DNA of 64,000 bases from Sthenelais limicola (GCA_942159475.1 OW804094.1:23420366-23484365); one strand, 5' to 3'. Numbered from the stretch's first letter, positions 10,161 to 21,500 are shown. Program-made: numbers and translations. The notes: generated by a model from the sequence alone, not told the origin.

Positions 10161-10489
10161 ATATGGTTCACATAGTCATGCACAATGGATGCATTGACTA
10201 GAAAAGTTGGTCTGATGATTTTCTGTCTGGATTTTTTTTGCTGTTGCGTTGCTATTCACCGTTAAAGGCTGGGTTCCACTGGCCGGCTACTTCTCCCGCT
10301 ACTTTGACAGTCTATTGCTCCCTCTTCTTTAGAAACGGGAGCAAGCAACTGAGAGTAACCAGAATGGGTGCTACTGGGACGTTTATACCATGATCGGGGG
10401 TTGTACATGCTGCAAATGAGTGAATACATGCCATCGTGTTTTGTTGAATGGATTCACATGTGAAAATATGAACATTTTTTTGGCCTAAA

Positions 10490-10629
10490 TCTAAGAAGCA
10501 TTCTCATTGGTTGAGGTTAAGCTTGCTCATGACGTCATGCCTATTCGTGACGTCATATGCCGTATGTTTTGTCGTAGGTTAGCCAATCAGTTGTATGCTT
10601 GTCTAGCGCTTTGGTATCAAAAAACCAAT
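10490..10629 (+). promoter_or_regulatory. CRE/CCAAT promoter-like segment
   Basis: Two near-palindromic CRE sites, CATGACGTCATG at about 10529 and CGTGACGTCATATG at about 10547, then AGCCAATCAG at about 10579. The ATGGCGG start at 10630 follows some 45 bp later. This layout is typical of a TATA-less promoter with a short leader. Confidence 0.55.
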
Positions 10630-10655
10630 ATGGCGGGTCATCGGAGAGAAGAGAG
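10630..10655 (+). CDS. Possible first coding exon (eight codons plus two bases)
   Basis: CAATATGGCGGG resembles the YY1/TISU start element used by genes with very short 5' leaders. The frame reads MAGHRREE and meets a GTAAAT donor at 10656 in phase 2. No downstream exon could be linked to it; the NHLRC2-like exon at 48918 is on the same strand but needs phase 1 at its boundary, so other exons would have to lie between. Could be chance. Confidence 0.35.
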
Positions 10656-10713
10656 GTAAATAAATAGTTTGTTTCTTCAATTTATTTTAAAATATCAGAT
10701 CATGGTATAAAAA

Positions 10714-10880
10714 TAGGATGTAACTCGGTTAGTTTCTGACTTACTGTACACGTTGCCCACTCGTTTTTTTTGACCAGGGATTTCACTCGAAGCCTGCGGC
10801 TTCTCGTGAAATCCCTGGTCGAAATAAACTTGTGGGCAACGTGTACGGTAAGTCAGATACCAACCTCGTTACATCCTATC
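10714..10880. repeat. Long foldback (hairpin) element
   Basis: The arms TAGGATGTAAC..GTACACGTTGCCCAC and GTGGGCAACGTGTAC..GTTACATCCTA pair over nearly the whole length. The centre contains GACCAGGGATTTCAC and its inverse around GAAGCCTGCGGCTTC. No coding potential. The foldback at 45545 has a similar palindromic core. Confidence 0.75.
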
Positions 10881-11008
10881 ATATACTTCCACCACTACTT
10901 CTAACGTTACTCAGAAATGTGAGCAGACGACATTTTATTTTCACATGTAAATGAACACATCAACCAAATACCCATGTACCAAATATCTTCAAATACATTC
11001 ATATCGGC

Positions 11009-11060
11009 AATGTGGACCGTCAACACTTTTTCAGTGTCAATAACTTTATGAAGGTGGAGG
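11009..11060 (-). repeat. Inverted repeat arm, right
   Basis: Partner of 10112-10160. Confidence 0.65.
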
Positions 11061-11600
11061 AGACTTATGACTAATTTTCCTGAAACACATAACATTTATC
11101 CATTTGTTAGGACTATGTTGAGAAAAGCAAACTCGTTTGCAAAGCACTGTTTTCCTGAATGAAGATTTATTCATTACAAACCAGTACAACTCGAATATTC
11201 ACGATATTCAATTCAGATGTTTGATAATTCTTGGAATTAACAGAGTGGTATAAACTTTCCCATTATTCTACCTTTCACTCTACTCTCACAATACATGAGA
11301 TGATTATTCAAATGAAACAAAAAAACATCTCTCAGAAGAAAACAAAACTTTGATGTAGAATAGAATTTGCTTTCCATACAAACCCTAAGGAACACATACA
11401 ATTCATCCTCATTGATTAATGTTTCCTGTAGGTTTGAGAGAAAAAAGCCTTTGATGTGGCTTACACGGCAGAATCAATCGCAGAAACTCGGTTTTCAAAT
11501 GTAACAAAGCAAGTAAATTTTCAGTTGGCCGGCACTCTGGGAGGATTTATTCAATAACGTACTTGCTTTCACAATGCTATGTATCTGCGGTATGGGTCCT
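11061..11600. other. Unassigned sequence
   Basis: AT-rich, no supported gene. A family 3-like end (TATAGGGGAGTTTGCA) lies at about 11600. Confidence 0.3.
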
Positions 11601-11631
11601 ATAGGGGAGTTTGCACTGATGCCATTTTGTG

Positions 11632-12024
11632 ATGCGTTTCAGGAAAAGTCGCAAAATTGGTGTTTTTCAAAGTAGTTTACTTACAAGATCTCTTTGTTGG
11701 AATATTTTCATTTTTGGAGTGTCTAGTCCTTGTGGTTGTATGAATACATCTACCAAATTTCAAAGACTGTTTATTAATTATATCAGTGCGTTTCTTACAT
11801 CATCCCATTGAGTATATTTAGCTACTTCACTGGTAATTATCCACCCAGAAATATTGCAAACGTTTTGGTTTTTTTCAAAAATAAAAATATCTAACTAAAA
11901 AGATAAAAGTACTTATTAGATGTCCTTAATGTTTACATTCATTGGAATCGGGTTGGTCTCATCTTTTCTAATATGGTGATATCTCAAAATCCATATTTTG
12001 CGACTTATGACTCATTTTCCTAAA
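11632..12024. mobile_element. Family 2 MITE flanked by a 17-bp direct repeat
   Basis: Family 2 elements are about 400 bp with ends GTGATGTGTTTCAGGAAAAT / inverse and GTCATAAGTCGCAAAAT just inside. This copy is flanked on both sides by ACTGATGCCATTTTGTG (11615-11631 and 12025-12041). Confidence 0.75.
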
Positions 12025-12307
12025 ACTGATGCCATTTTGTGTTCACAGTTTAAAACATTAATTTTAGTTGTATTGTGAGAACCGTAACAAGGTCGAGTCC
12101 AGGTTCCCCTTCACAACTGTAGAGTGCCATTTGGTATTTATTACATACTCATTTGTTGATTTATTTAGTTGATTTATTGATTCATCAATGCTATAATCTT
12201 TGTGGTATAATCATAACACTATCTGGCAAGTGAGCCCAAAGAGGGCAGAGAGCCTCCCTGTCCCCCGCCCCTTCCCTACACAAACCCGAACCAAGCACCC
12301 AGTATAT

Positions 12308-12512
12308 GTCCAAACCTTCAGATCAGATAAGACTGGTATGTCAGTGGTTGGATGCCTACTTCGCTAATCAGTTTCCTGGCCCAGGACTAGGCATTCTAAT
12401 TGGAATATAAAGGTATGTTGTGGTCTTAATGGAATTATAATGGCACTTTGCGGTTTGAGGCAAGAGGCTTTCCCTCCTTTTGAAGGCACTCTCTCATCTT
12501 CGGCCTACACTG
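12308..12512. mobile_element. Family 4 MITE, diverged
   Basis: Shares GATCAGATAAGA, GGAATTATAATGGCACT and GAGGCTTTCCCTCC with the 7953 copy. The right end is GGCCTACACTG; the left terminus is degraded. Confidence 0.65.
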
Positions 12513-12634
12513 GCACCAGCAGGCCAGAAATGGAGACTATTAATCCTTTTAGTCTCTGTCAGAAGTGGTTATAGATCCTGAACCGGGGTAGGGACTAACC
12601 ACCCATAATCCTTCACACAGTGAACAACACAATT

Positions 12635-13041
12635 GTGATCCGTTTTAGGAAAATGAGTCACAAGTCGCAAAATATGGATTTTAAGATATCACCATATTTG
12701 AAAAGATGGGATCTACCCGATTCCAATGATAGTAAACACTAGGACACCTAATAAATATTTCTATATTTTAAGTTTGATATTTTTATTTTTGAAAAAAAAA
12801 TGTTTGCAATGTTTCTGGATGGGTTATCATCAGTAAAGTAACTAAATATACTCTGTACAAAGGCTTTCAAAACGCAAGATATATTCAATACAATGTCCCG
12901 AAATTCCTTACATGGATTTATATGACTATAAGTACTAAACCCTCTAAAAATCAGAACATTTCAATAAAGAGATCTTGTGAAAAAACACCTTGAAAACTAT
13001 CAATTTTGCGACTTGTGACTCATTTTTTTGGAACACATCAC
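12635..13041. mobile_element. Family 2 MITE
   Basis: Full-length; left GTGATCCGTTTTAGGAAAAT, right TTTTTTTGGAACACATCAC. Confidence 0.8.
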
Positions 13042-13298
13042 AACTGCCCTATTGGTTGCGAGTATATTTGATCTAGAGGCAATGGGACATGCAGGAGACG
13101 GCGTGAGAAGACTGATTGAGTTTCCAGTTAAGATCAAGGCTTGCAGGATCTGTCAGCGGGGAAGAAGCGCGGTGTAAACTAGGTTCTAGAGACTGTTTCA
13201 ATAACTAGAGATAACGCTAGATTTCCCCTGTGTGGATGTAGCTTAACTGTGTTAGTCTGAGAGGGTTATACCGTCCAGGGATTATTTATAATGGTTTT

Positions 13299-14715
13299 AT
13301 TTTATACACACCATCTCCTTCTATTCCACCATCACCACCTTCTCCTCCACCTTCACTTCCTCTTCTTTCTCCACCTCCACCCCTTCTCCTCCACCTCCAC
13401 TTTCTCTTCTTCCTTCACCGCCACCTTCTCCTCCACCTCCACTTCCTCTTCCTCCTCCTTCTCCACCTCCACCACCTTCTCTTCAACCACCACAACTTCC
13501 TCCTCTTCCTCCACCTCCACTTCCTCCTCTTCCACCACAACTTCCTCCTCTTCCACCACCACTTCCTCCTCTTCCTCCACCACCTTCTCTTCCACCACCA
13601 CCACTTCCTCTTCTTCCTCCACCTCCACCTCCTCTTCCTCCACCTCCACTTCCTCCTCTTCCTCCACCTCCACTTCCTCCTCTTCCACCACCACTTCCTC
13701 TTCCACCACCACTTCCTCCTCCTCCACCTCAACTTCCCCCTCTTCCACCACCACTTCCTCTTCCTCCACCTCCACTTCCCCCTCTTCCACCACCACTTCC
13801 TCCTCCTCCACCACCACTTCCTCCTCCTCCACCTCCACTTCCCCTTCTTCCACCACCACTTCCTCCTCTTCCTCCACCACTTCCTCCTCTTCCTCCTCCT
13901 CCACTTCCTCCTCTTCCACCACCACTTCCTCCTCTTCCTCCACCACCACTTCCTCCTCTTCCACCACCACTTCCTCCTCTTCCTCCTCCTCCACTTCCTC
14001 CTCTTCCACCACCACTTCCTCCTCTTCCTCCACCACCACTTCCTGCTCTTCCACCACCACTTCCTCCTCTTCGACCACCACTTCCTCCTCTTCCACCACC
14101 ACTTCCTCCTCTTCCTCCACCACCATTTCCTCCTCTTCCACCACCACTTCCTCCTCTTCCACCACCACTTCCTCCTCTTCCTCCACCACCACTTCCTCCT
14201 CTTCCTCCACCACCATTTCCTCCTCTTCCACCACCACTTCCTCCTCTTCCACCACCACTTCCTCCTCTTCCACCACCACCTTCTCCACCACCTACTCTTC
14301 CTCCTCCTCCTCCACTTCCCCCACCTCCCCCTCTTCCTCCTCCTCCTCTACCACATCCTTCTTTTCCTCCAACTCCTCGTCCTCCTTCTCCTCCACCACC
14401 ACCACCTTTTTCACCTCCACCTCCTACTCCTCCTCCTCTACTTCCTCCTCCTCCACTTCCTCCACCACCACCACCTTCTCATCCACCTCCCCCTCTTCCA
14501 GCTCCTCCTGCCCCCCCCCCTATTCTCCTTCTCCTCAATCATCTCCACTTCGTCCTCTTCCTTCTCTTCCTTTTCCTCCTCCTCCTCCTCCTCCTCCTCT
14601 TCCTCCTCATCATCCTCCCCCTCCTCCTCCTCTTCCTCCTCATCATCCTTCTCCTCTTCTACCTGCTGCCCCACCTCTTCGACCTCCCCCACCCTGCTTC
14701 TTTTAATTTATACTT
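13299..14715. repeat. 1.4 kb polypyrimidine (TTCCTCCTC/CACC) tract
   Basis: The plus strand is almost wholly C and T with interspersed CCACCACCA; the minus strand is polypurine. Imperfect units such as CTTCCTCCTCTTCCACCACC repeat with no fixed period. Long Ser/Thr- or Glu/Val-rich frames on both strands are by-products of the bias. Mirror symmetry makes triplex (H-DNA) structure possible. Confidence 0.95.
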
Positions 14716-15446
14716 CACCTCCCCCTCCCTTCCCCCTCATCAACTTTTGACCTCTTAGGATATGGAATATTATGAAGATCCGTCCCCCGGGGAAATCTGT
14801 TTAAGTGGATCCGTGAACTTCTAAATAAAGAAATGAATTCACAAACTAACAAAAACTGAATAATATTATTTCTCAACACCCATACAACGCCATTGATCAA
14901 GGAATTGAATGCTTCCTTTTACAACCTGTGGAGTTCTAGTGGTGATTTAATTATGATTCATATTTTATTTTATTGTAATTCAGTTCCTGTCGGAGAGAAA
15001 ATTTAATGAGAGCTGTTTAGTATTACCTTTTCATCCTACAATTGCATTTGAAATAATCTCAGGACTCAGCTGGTATTTGCTGATTAGATTAAAGGAATTA
15101 AGTCCTTCCTTCACGAATAGGATTAAATTTGAAAATAAATATTTATCTCTTTTACTGAGTGGAATATAAGTCTGCGATTGTTCCAAGGACAAATGTCCCC
15201 TCAGACTCTTTCTTGCAATGAAATTGGATTCCCCTTGACAGTTCTGTCTTATTTTCTCTGAATTTCAATTATTTCCTCAGGGAAATTTAGAGCAACGTGA
15301 CAGGTTTCGCGCGGTCATAGAAAGTTTTGGAAAATTCTGCGATTTGACCGAATTAATTTCAGGCTTTGGAAAGTCATTGGAAACATGGAAAGGAGCTTAG
15401 GGACTGGGATTTCTGGTGCAGCTTTGAATGGCGATTAACCTACAAA
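14716..15446. other. Unassigned sequence
   Basis: Unique-looking DNA with no supported gene or element. Confidence 0.35.
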
Positions 15447-15687
15447 GGGGTAAGATTTTCAGAAAATGTACAATTGGCAGTTCTAGACATTTAGAAAATA
15501 CTGCTAAATTAGACTGAAAAATGATAAATACCGCGTTTATCTGAGTATATTTGGTATCACATTGATTTAAAGTATCTGTTCAGTTATGTTAAACTGCATT
15601 TTGAAGCTCATTTCTGTTTTAAATGTGGGTTATTAATTTGAGAGGATTGGAGTAAGTGAATTGTACATTTTCTGAAAATCTGACCCC
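15447..15687 (+). mobile_element. Family 1 MITE, subfamily B
   Basis: Full-length; the left end is slightly altered (GGGGTAAGATTTTCAG). Confidence 0.8.
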
Positions 15688-15831
15688 TAGGCACTGGGAT
15701 GCAATGAATGCCAGAAAGTGGTAGCTGAGATAACGATGCGACACAGCAATTATGTATGAATTAAGAGGTTAATTGGTTCCGATTATTTTGCTAAGGAACG
15801 CAGATTTATTCTGTTAAAATTCACCATATAT

Positions 15832-16272
15832 GTGGTGTGCTACAGAAAAATGATTCACAAGTCGCATAAATGATATTTTTCAAAAATCACCAGAACTCTT
15901 TATAGGAATGTTTTTATTTTTGACAGTTTAGTCTTCTTAGTCGTAGCAAATTCCTGCAAGACTCTGCTAAATGTATCTATGCATTCCTGAGGCTATCCTC
16001 AGCCGTATATTGAACTAACCCACTAATGACTGACCGATGAGATATGGGTGAAATCGACAGAAAATGTACAATTGGCCTTCACCAATCCTCTCAAATAAAC
16101 CAAAATTAAGACAAAAATAAAGTTCAAAACTCGGTTCAATATAACCAAACAGGTTGCTAGAATTCATGCAATGCCGAATATACCCGAACCTACCATTTTC
16201 TGAAAATCTGACCCATTTATTGATAACCTTTATTAGTACATAAAACTATATGACTCATTTTCCTTTGACACA
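15832..16272. mobile_element. Family 2 MITE, diverged, with a nested family 1 copy
   Basis: Left end GTGTGCTACAGAAAAATGA with ATTCACAAGTCGC; right end TGACTCATTTTCCTTTGACAC. A shortened family 1 element sits inside at 16044-16215. Confidence 0.55.
16044..16215 (-). mobile_element. Family 1 MITE, subfamily A, internally deleted
   Basis: Ends GGGTGAAATCGACAG and TCTGAAAATCTGACCCAT. About 65 bp is missing near the right end. Confidence 0.75.
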
Positions 16273-16512
16273 TATGGGTCAAATCGCCAGAAAATGTACA
16301 ATTCACCTTCACCAACCCTTTCAAATAAACCCAATTTAAGACGAAAATCAGGTTCAAAATACAGTTCAACCTAACCAAACAGATTGCTAGAATCAATGCA
16401 ATGCCATATATACTTCAATTTACCAAGTATTGACCAAATTGCAGCCTAATTTAGCAGAATTTACTAAATGTGTACAGCTGCCAATTGTACATTTTCTGAA
16501 AATCTGACCCAT
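16273..16512 (-). mobile_element. Family 1 MITE, subfamily A with C-like left end
   Basis: Left GGGTCAAATCGCCAG, right standard. The mixed ends suggest recombination or gene conversion between subfamilies. Confidence 0.8.
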
Positions 16513-16526
16513 ATATGAAAGAAATG

Positions 16527-17223
16527 TAAGTAACATGTTGTGACGATCTGACCCATCATGTACCACTAGTACCTGAGGTAATTATCCCCAAATACGGCTT
16601 ACTGTAGGCTCTATAGCAAGGTGGATAGACTTATATAATTAGCCTTATTATCCTGGCAGTAACAGTATTTCTCTTCTCTATATATGCTCATTTATTCTGT
16701 CATACCCGAAGCTGTATGATATCAAGCTATATGAGTATGGGTCAGATTTTCAGAAGATGTACAATTAGCAGCTCTACACATTAAGGAAATTCTCCTAAAT
16801 TAGGCTGAAAAATGATGAATACTGGGTATATCTGAGTATATTTGGTATCAAATTGATTTAAAGTATCAGTTCTGTTATGTTAAAATGCATTTTGAAGCTC
16901 ATTTCTGCCTTGAATGTGGGTTATTTGAGGGGATTGGTGAAGGCCAATTGTACATTTTCTGAAAATATGACCCATGATATCAAGCTATATGCATATAGCT
17001 ATAGGCCTGTGCAGGGGATCTTGTCCTTGAATGCTGCTACATAAAGCACTTGCTCCACTAGTTCCTGATGGTTCAATACTGTGTTGCCTGAATTCTAACC
17101 TGTTGAATTTACTTGGGAAGGCTCCTAGAACCATATAATATACCTGTTTCAGACTACAGTTCTGAAAGTGTTTTCTAGAGGTCGGGTCTGTACACACTGC
17201 ACCACGGGAGAGGGAGGAGGAAG
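16527..17223 (+). repeat. Duplicated segment, copy 1
   Basis: GTAACATGTTGTGACGATC to AGTATTTCTCTTCTC (to about 16736) and GGCCTGTGCAGGGGATC to GTGTTGCCTGAAT (about 17005-17095) recur at 25546-26205 in the same order. Both copies lead into a GGTGGTGGA tract. Copy 1 carries a subfamily B MITE where copy 2 carries two other family 1 copies. Confidence 0.85.
16737..16974 (+). mobile_element. Family 1 MITE, subfamily B
   Basis: Flanked on both sides by GATATCAAGCTATATG, so a 16-bp flank was duplicated with or before insertion. Confidence 0.8.
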
Positions 17224-17932
17224 ATGTGGTGGTGGTGGTAGAGGAGGACGTGGTGGTGAAGGTGGTGGTGGAGGAGGTGGAGGTGGTGGTAGAGGAGGAG
17301 GTGGTGGTGGAGGTGGTGGTGGAGGAGGTGGAGGTGGTGGTAGAGGAGGAGGTGGTGGTGGAGGAGGTGGTGGAGGTGGTGGTAGAGGAGGAGGTGGTGG
17401 TGGAGGAGGTGGTGGTAGAGGAGGAGGTGGTGGTGAAGGTGGTGGTGGAGGTGGTGGTAGAGGAGGAGGTGGTGGTGGAGGAGGTGGTGGAGGAGGTGGA
17501 GGTGGTGGTAGAGGAGGAGGTGGTGGTGGAGGAGGTGGTGGTAGAGGAGGAGGTGGTGGTGAAGGTGGTGGTGGAGGAGGTGGTGGAGGTGGTGGAGGAG
17601 GTGGAGGTGGTGGAGGAGGTGGAGGTGGTGGTAGAGGAGGAGGTGGTGGTGGAGGAGGTGGTGGTGGAGGAGGTGGAGGTGGTGGTAGAGGAGGAGGTGG
17701 TGGTGGAGGAGGTGGTGGTAGAGGAGGAGGTGGTGGTGAAGGTGGTGGTGGAGGAGGTGGAGGTGGTGGTAGAGGAGGAGGTGGTGGTGGAGGAGGTGGT
17801 GGTGGAGGTGGTGGTAGAGGAGGAGGTGGTGGTAGAGGAGGACGTGGTGGTGAAGGTGGTGGTGGAGGAGGTGGAGGTGGTGGTAGAGGAGGAGGAGGTG
17901 GTGGTGGAGGAGGTGGAGGTGGTGGTAGACCC
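17224..17932. repeat. 0.7 kb GGT/GGA-rich tract
   Basis: The plus strand is nearly all G, T and A in GGTGGTGGAGGAGGTGG patterns with GGTAGAGGAGG spacers. Dense runs of GG give strong G-quadruplex potential. Long Gly, Pro, Ser/Thr or Val/Glu frames here are not genes. Confidence 0.95.
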
Positions 17933-18072
17933 GACCACACACACCCCCAACCACCCACCTACCCACCCACCCACCCACCCAACAATACACTACATGCAGC
18001 ACGGTAGCAGCTATCCCAACCCACACACCCCCTCCCTTTAACCCACACACACACACACACACACCCATACAC
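17933..18072. repeat. CACCC / (CA)n simple repeats
   Basis: ACCCACCCACCC at 17955-17980 and an (AC)n run at 18043-18065, directly after the G-rich tract. Confidence 0.9.
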
Positions 18073-18570
18073 ACGGTAACAACTATACATTAATAATTTT
18101 TAATGGGGAGTATCTTTATTAAAACTTAGCATCATCATTTTTTTAGTGAAAGGTATTTAGCTTCACTCTTTAGGTTTAAAGAGTTAGTAACAACATTCGC
18201 CAACGTGGAGGCAGCCTTTCATTGAATGTTACTTAAATTTAAAACCCCTTAACCTTACAACCTGTAACCAACCTTAAAACCTGTACGCAGCCAACTACAA
18301 ACTAATATTATTAACTAAGACTTTTTTACGCATGCATAACGCGTAACTGCAACATCTGAAATAGATACAAGATACATATGAATATTAAAAATAAGTACAA
18401 ATATAAGATACCAAATATGAAATACCAATTATGTAACAATTAAAAATATTACCTTGTATTTACGACGTTGTTGTGTCTTTGGGAGCTTTTTTAAAAGCTG
18501 TAGGAATACCATACTTTATTTGACGCATGAACCGACCGCTTGACATGGTACGTCGAGGTCCAACCTTTTT
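18073..18570 (-). other. Likely 3' UTR side of the interrupted minus-strand frame
   Basis: Follows the stop codon at 18573-18571. On the minus strand AATAAA occurs at about 18515 (CAAATAAAGT) and about 18112 (TTAATAAAGATA), either of which could end the transcript. A 28-codon frame (MSSGRFMRQ..) starts near 18546. Confidence 0.35.
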
Positions 18571-18638
18571 TTATCCTTTTTTATAATGGGATCTTCTAAA
18601 AGAACCAGGTAGCTCACAAATCCTTTTTGCTGTGTGCT
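18571..18638 (-). pseudogene. C-terminal piece of the open frame split by the LTR element
   Basis: With the LTR element and one target-site copy removed, the frame entering from 23914 continues here for 22 more codons and ends in TAA at 18571. Total length would be 120 residues. The tail is basic (SFRRSHYKKG). Confidence 0.6.
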
Positions 18639-18642
18639 GCAT
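18639..18642. other. Target-site duplication, left copy (GCAT)
   Basis: GCAT abuts the TG of the left LTR and recurs at 23914-23917 after the CA of the right LTR. Confidence 0.85.
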
Positions 18643-19209
18643 TGTAAAGAAGTCTAAGGGTTTTAGCCCATAGGTTCAGTGTAAATGATGAAGTCAGAGA
18701 ATCGGTTGTAGTTGTCAGCTTGGCCCAGCACAGAGAAGTCTGTGTGAAACCTCACATCAAGCTTTATTTATGCCCAGCATTTTACTCATTAAACATCCCA
18801 GGATATTCCCCTCCCTGCGCGTGTTCCATTCCCATTGGCTAAGGGAGATCCCTCTCTCCAGCTAGACTGACCTGTCCTATTCTAATTGGACGAGGGAGAG
18901 TTGCCCATGGTTACATGGACCAACCTCACTCCTATCATGCTAAAGCCATGTGTTGGAGGGATGGCCCTTGCCCTCCCCCCTCCCTCCTTGCCCAACCCAA
19001 GATTAGTCCCCTCCCTCCCTTCATGCACCCTCCCCCCTACCCACTGATTACATTAGCGCAGGGAACCATGGTGGTGGCTGGGGGAGTGGAGTGCTAGGTA
19101 AGCAGATCCCTCCCTCCCAACTGAGATCATGCAGGGGTGCAAGTCCCAGATGTGGCCAGTCGACTCATTTGGTCATTGATTTAATCCAAAAAGAATCCAG
19201 TTCTTTACA
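18643..19209 (-). repeat. LTR, left copy (3' LTR in element orientation)
   Basis: Matches the right copy along its length, offset by 4704 bp. Confidence 0.9.
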
Positions 19210-19493
19210 TTCGTCCATAATTTTTTCTTTTGATTGAAATATACAAATTTTCAAACAAAACACTACAAATTATTAGTCGACTGACCAACCCTGCCAACCA
19301 ATCAAGAAATAGTAAAAATAATACATAAGGTTACACAATTACAGAAATCAATGGTAAGAGGTACCCTAATTTAACTAAGGGGCTCCGTGGACCAACTGGC
19401 CTGGAGAATTATAAAAATGGCTCAATTTAAAAGAATGTTCATTAATGTGAGTCCATTATCCAGTTACTAAAAAGTCTTTTTAGTGAAATAAGT

Positions 19494-20045
19494 TCAAAAA
19501 GTCTGTGTGTGGAGGTGTGCTTTTGAACACCTGTTGAATGTCTTAACCTCTCGTAGGAAATTCAATACACAAAGGTCCACATGTACGGTCGTCACCGTTT
19601 CCTCCTCTGTCTGCCCGGCCAGCCGAGGCCCCCGCTGGACCTCGTCGCTGACCGACAGGACACTTGTCTTGCCCCGTTCTCCTAGGTGTTGGAGCAAGCA
19701 CAGGTTGGTAGTCAACACTACAGTATTTCCATAATAATGTGAACAATAACAGACCACAAGTCGACATTTCTGCATTGTTTCACCACCTCCCTCCTGTATG
19801 GATAATACTTCGGTCAAAGCAGCAGTTGAGAGTAGACAAGAAGCACTGGTCCTGTGGTGCTTTTTGCAGGCCTCTCTATCTCGAACTAACTGTTTGATAA
19901 AACAACGTCTCATAAAGAGAGTTGGATAAGATAACCATTGGGCTGGATCCTTGTCCATGGATTCCACCATTGTCTCCAAAAAGGGGAAATGGATTTTACC
20001 CAAGGTATGGATATTCGTTTGTTCATACATGTACATCTCTCGCAC
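19494..20045 (-). CDS. Unrecognised 183-residue frame inside the LTR element
   Basis: The longest frame in the interior on the element's sense strand. No family is recognised; there is no zinc knuckle, RT or protease motif. It contains CRLVVCYCSHYYGN and an acidic TEEETVTTV stretch. Overlapping frames on both strands and its position far from the 5' LTR make a real gene uncertain. Confidence 0.25.
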   Translation of the reverse strand: MREMYMYEQTNIHTLGKIHFPFLETMVESMDKDPAQWLSYPTLFMRRCFIKQLVRDREACKKHHRTSASCLLSTAALTEVLSIQEGGGETMQKCRLVVCYCSHYYGNTVVLTTNLCLLQHLGERGKTSVLSVSDEVQRGPRLAGQTEEETVTTVHVDLCVLNFLREVKTFNRCSKAHLHTQTF

Positions 20046-20310
20046 CCGAGGAGATTACAGAACAAATACAGAACAATATCTAAAAGTGTATAGGAAAAAT
20101 ACAACATACGAGTTTATAAAGTGATTGTGTCAAACATTGAGAAACCAATAAATCTTAAAACTTATGATGTCGTCCTGGTCAGTCTGGATCTGGCAGTGTG
20201 ATAGGGTGAGGAAAAAAAGGGGGCGGCACGGGGTGGGAATTCAAAAGAGCAGGAGGTGGCCACTCCCACACTCTCCCTTTCCCAAGATTGGAGGGGTGGG
20301 TTTTCAGGGG

Positions 20311-20332
20311 CAGAGTTGGGGGGGGGGGGGGG
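20311..20332. repeat. Poly-G run
   Basis: About 17 consecutive G on the plus strand, following GGGTTTTCAGGGGCAGAG. May vary in length. Confidence 0.9.
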
Positions 20333-21189
20333 GTTGCAGGGTCTCCAAGGGAGAGATCTTTCCTTCTATAGGCCTTTAAACAACACCAACAAGGGTAGCT
20401 AATCCTCAGATAAAGTCTTTAGGCCATGGAATAAAGGAAATAACTGCAGGGAAAATGTTACCATAAGTTAAGTTAAACCGTCAGGGGCATAACTTCAGGG
20501 GTGGGGACGGCTATATGGGACTTATGGCCTGGTATGCTTCTCGCACGCCAATCCTTCCAGACCAGGGGACAACTGCCCTCTATTATTATTCTAGCAGGTT
20601 TTAAAATAAAGACATACATAAGGACAACGTCCATGCGGTTCTCCGTCATATAAACTCTCGTTTTGATCTGATGGTACATGTAAAATACTCTCTCTAAGTT
20701 AACTGAACTAACAGGGGACCACCTCTGACTGCCAAGGGCACTTACTTCAAGATACTGTGAGTGTTAACCCTCTTCCCTGGCTCATCTTTAAAAGAGCATA
20801 TACAATATTAAGAAAGTCATAAAATCCTAATACACCCAAACATTGTTCATCTCAAAATTAAAATTACACCAATGAACAGGGAGTTGGCTTCTTCCCTCGC
20901 TGGTGAGTTCATAGTGTTGAATGGAAGCCTTCTCCAATTGAGGATAGGTTTCCCTCTGTGTCCTCCCATTGCTTCCCTGTCCCGGTCCATGCTGGAGTGT
21001 ACCTCATCAATGGGTAGGACAGTTGGGCTTCCAATCATCCTTCGGCTGTAAGGGAGTTAGAAAGGGGCTCTCCAATGGTTTGTTGTACCCCTCTCCAGCT
21101 GGTATCTTTGATGCCACAACCACAAGATTACTGGTGTGGTATCCCATGGCTGGCATAACTCCATGTTGACTTGGTTTAGCTGCAACAGA

Positions 21190-21500
21190 TGGTGCAGCAG
21201 CAGATGGGATGAGCTGCAAGAGTACCCATTAGGGTGTTGACTGGGCTTGGAGTAGCAGATGTCACAGCAGATGTCACAGCAGTGATCGGTCATCCAGCAG
21301 CAGATGTTGGAGTAGCTGGCAAGAGCAGCAACTAGAGTGGTAACAGGGTTTGCAGTAGCAGATGTCACAGCAGATGTTGCAGCAGATGTTGGAGCAACTG
21401 GCAAGAGTACCAACCAGAGTGGCAACTGGTGTTGTAATACAGATGGGCACCAGCCACACAGCAGATGGTACCACATGCCCCTCTGCTCCAGCTGTGGAAG
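21190..21500. repeat. CAGCAGATGT-rich degenerate minisatellite
   Basis: Repeated CAGATGTCACAGCAGATGT and GCAACTGGCAAGAGTA-like units within the LTR element. Apparent frames here shift strand and phase. Confidence 0.65.

Noticed and set aside
13291..14706. Ser/Thr-rich 471-residue frame and Glu/Val-rich frames on the other strand
   Set aside because: All follow from the C/T-only composition. Several frames on both strands stay open equally well, with no codon preference or conserved domain.
16985..18074. Gly-, Pro-, His/Leu- and Val/Glu-rich frames of 270-330 residues
   Set aside because: By-products of the GGT/GGA simple repeat; open in nearly every frame.
18915..19097. 60-residue frame repeated identically at 23619
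   Set aside because: It lies in the two LTR copies on the antisense strand; the identity is explained by the LTRs.
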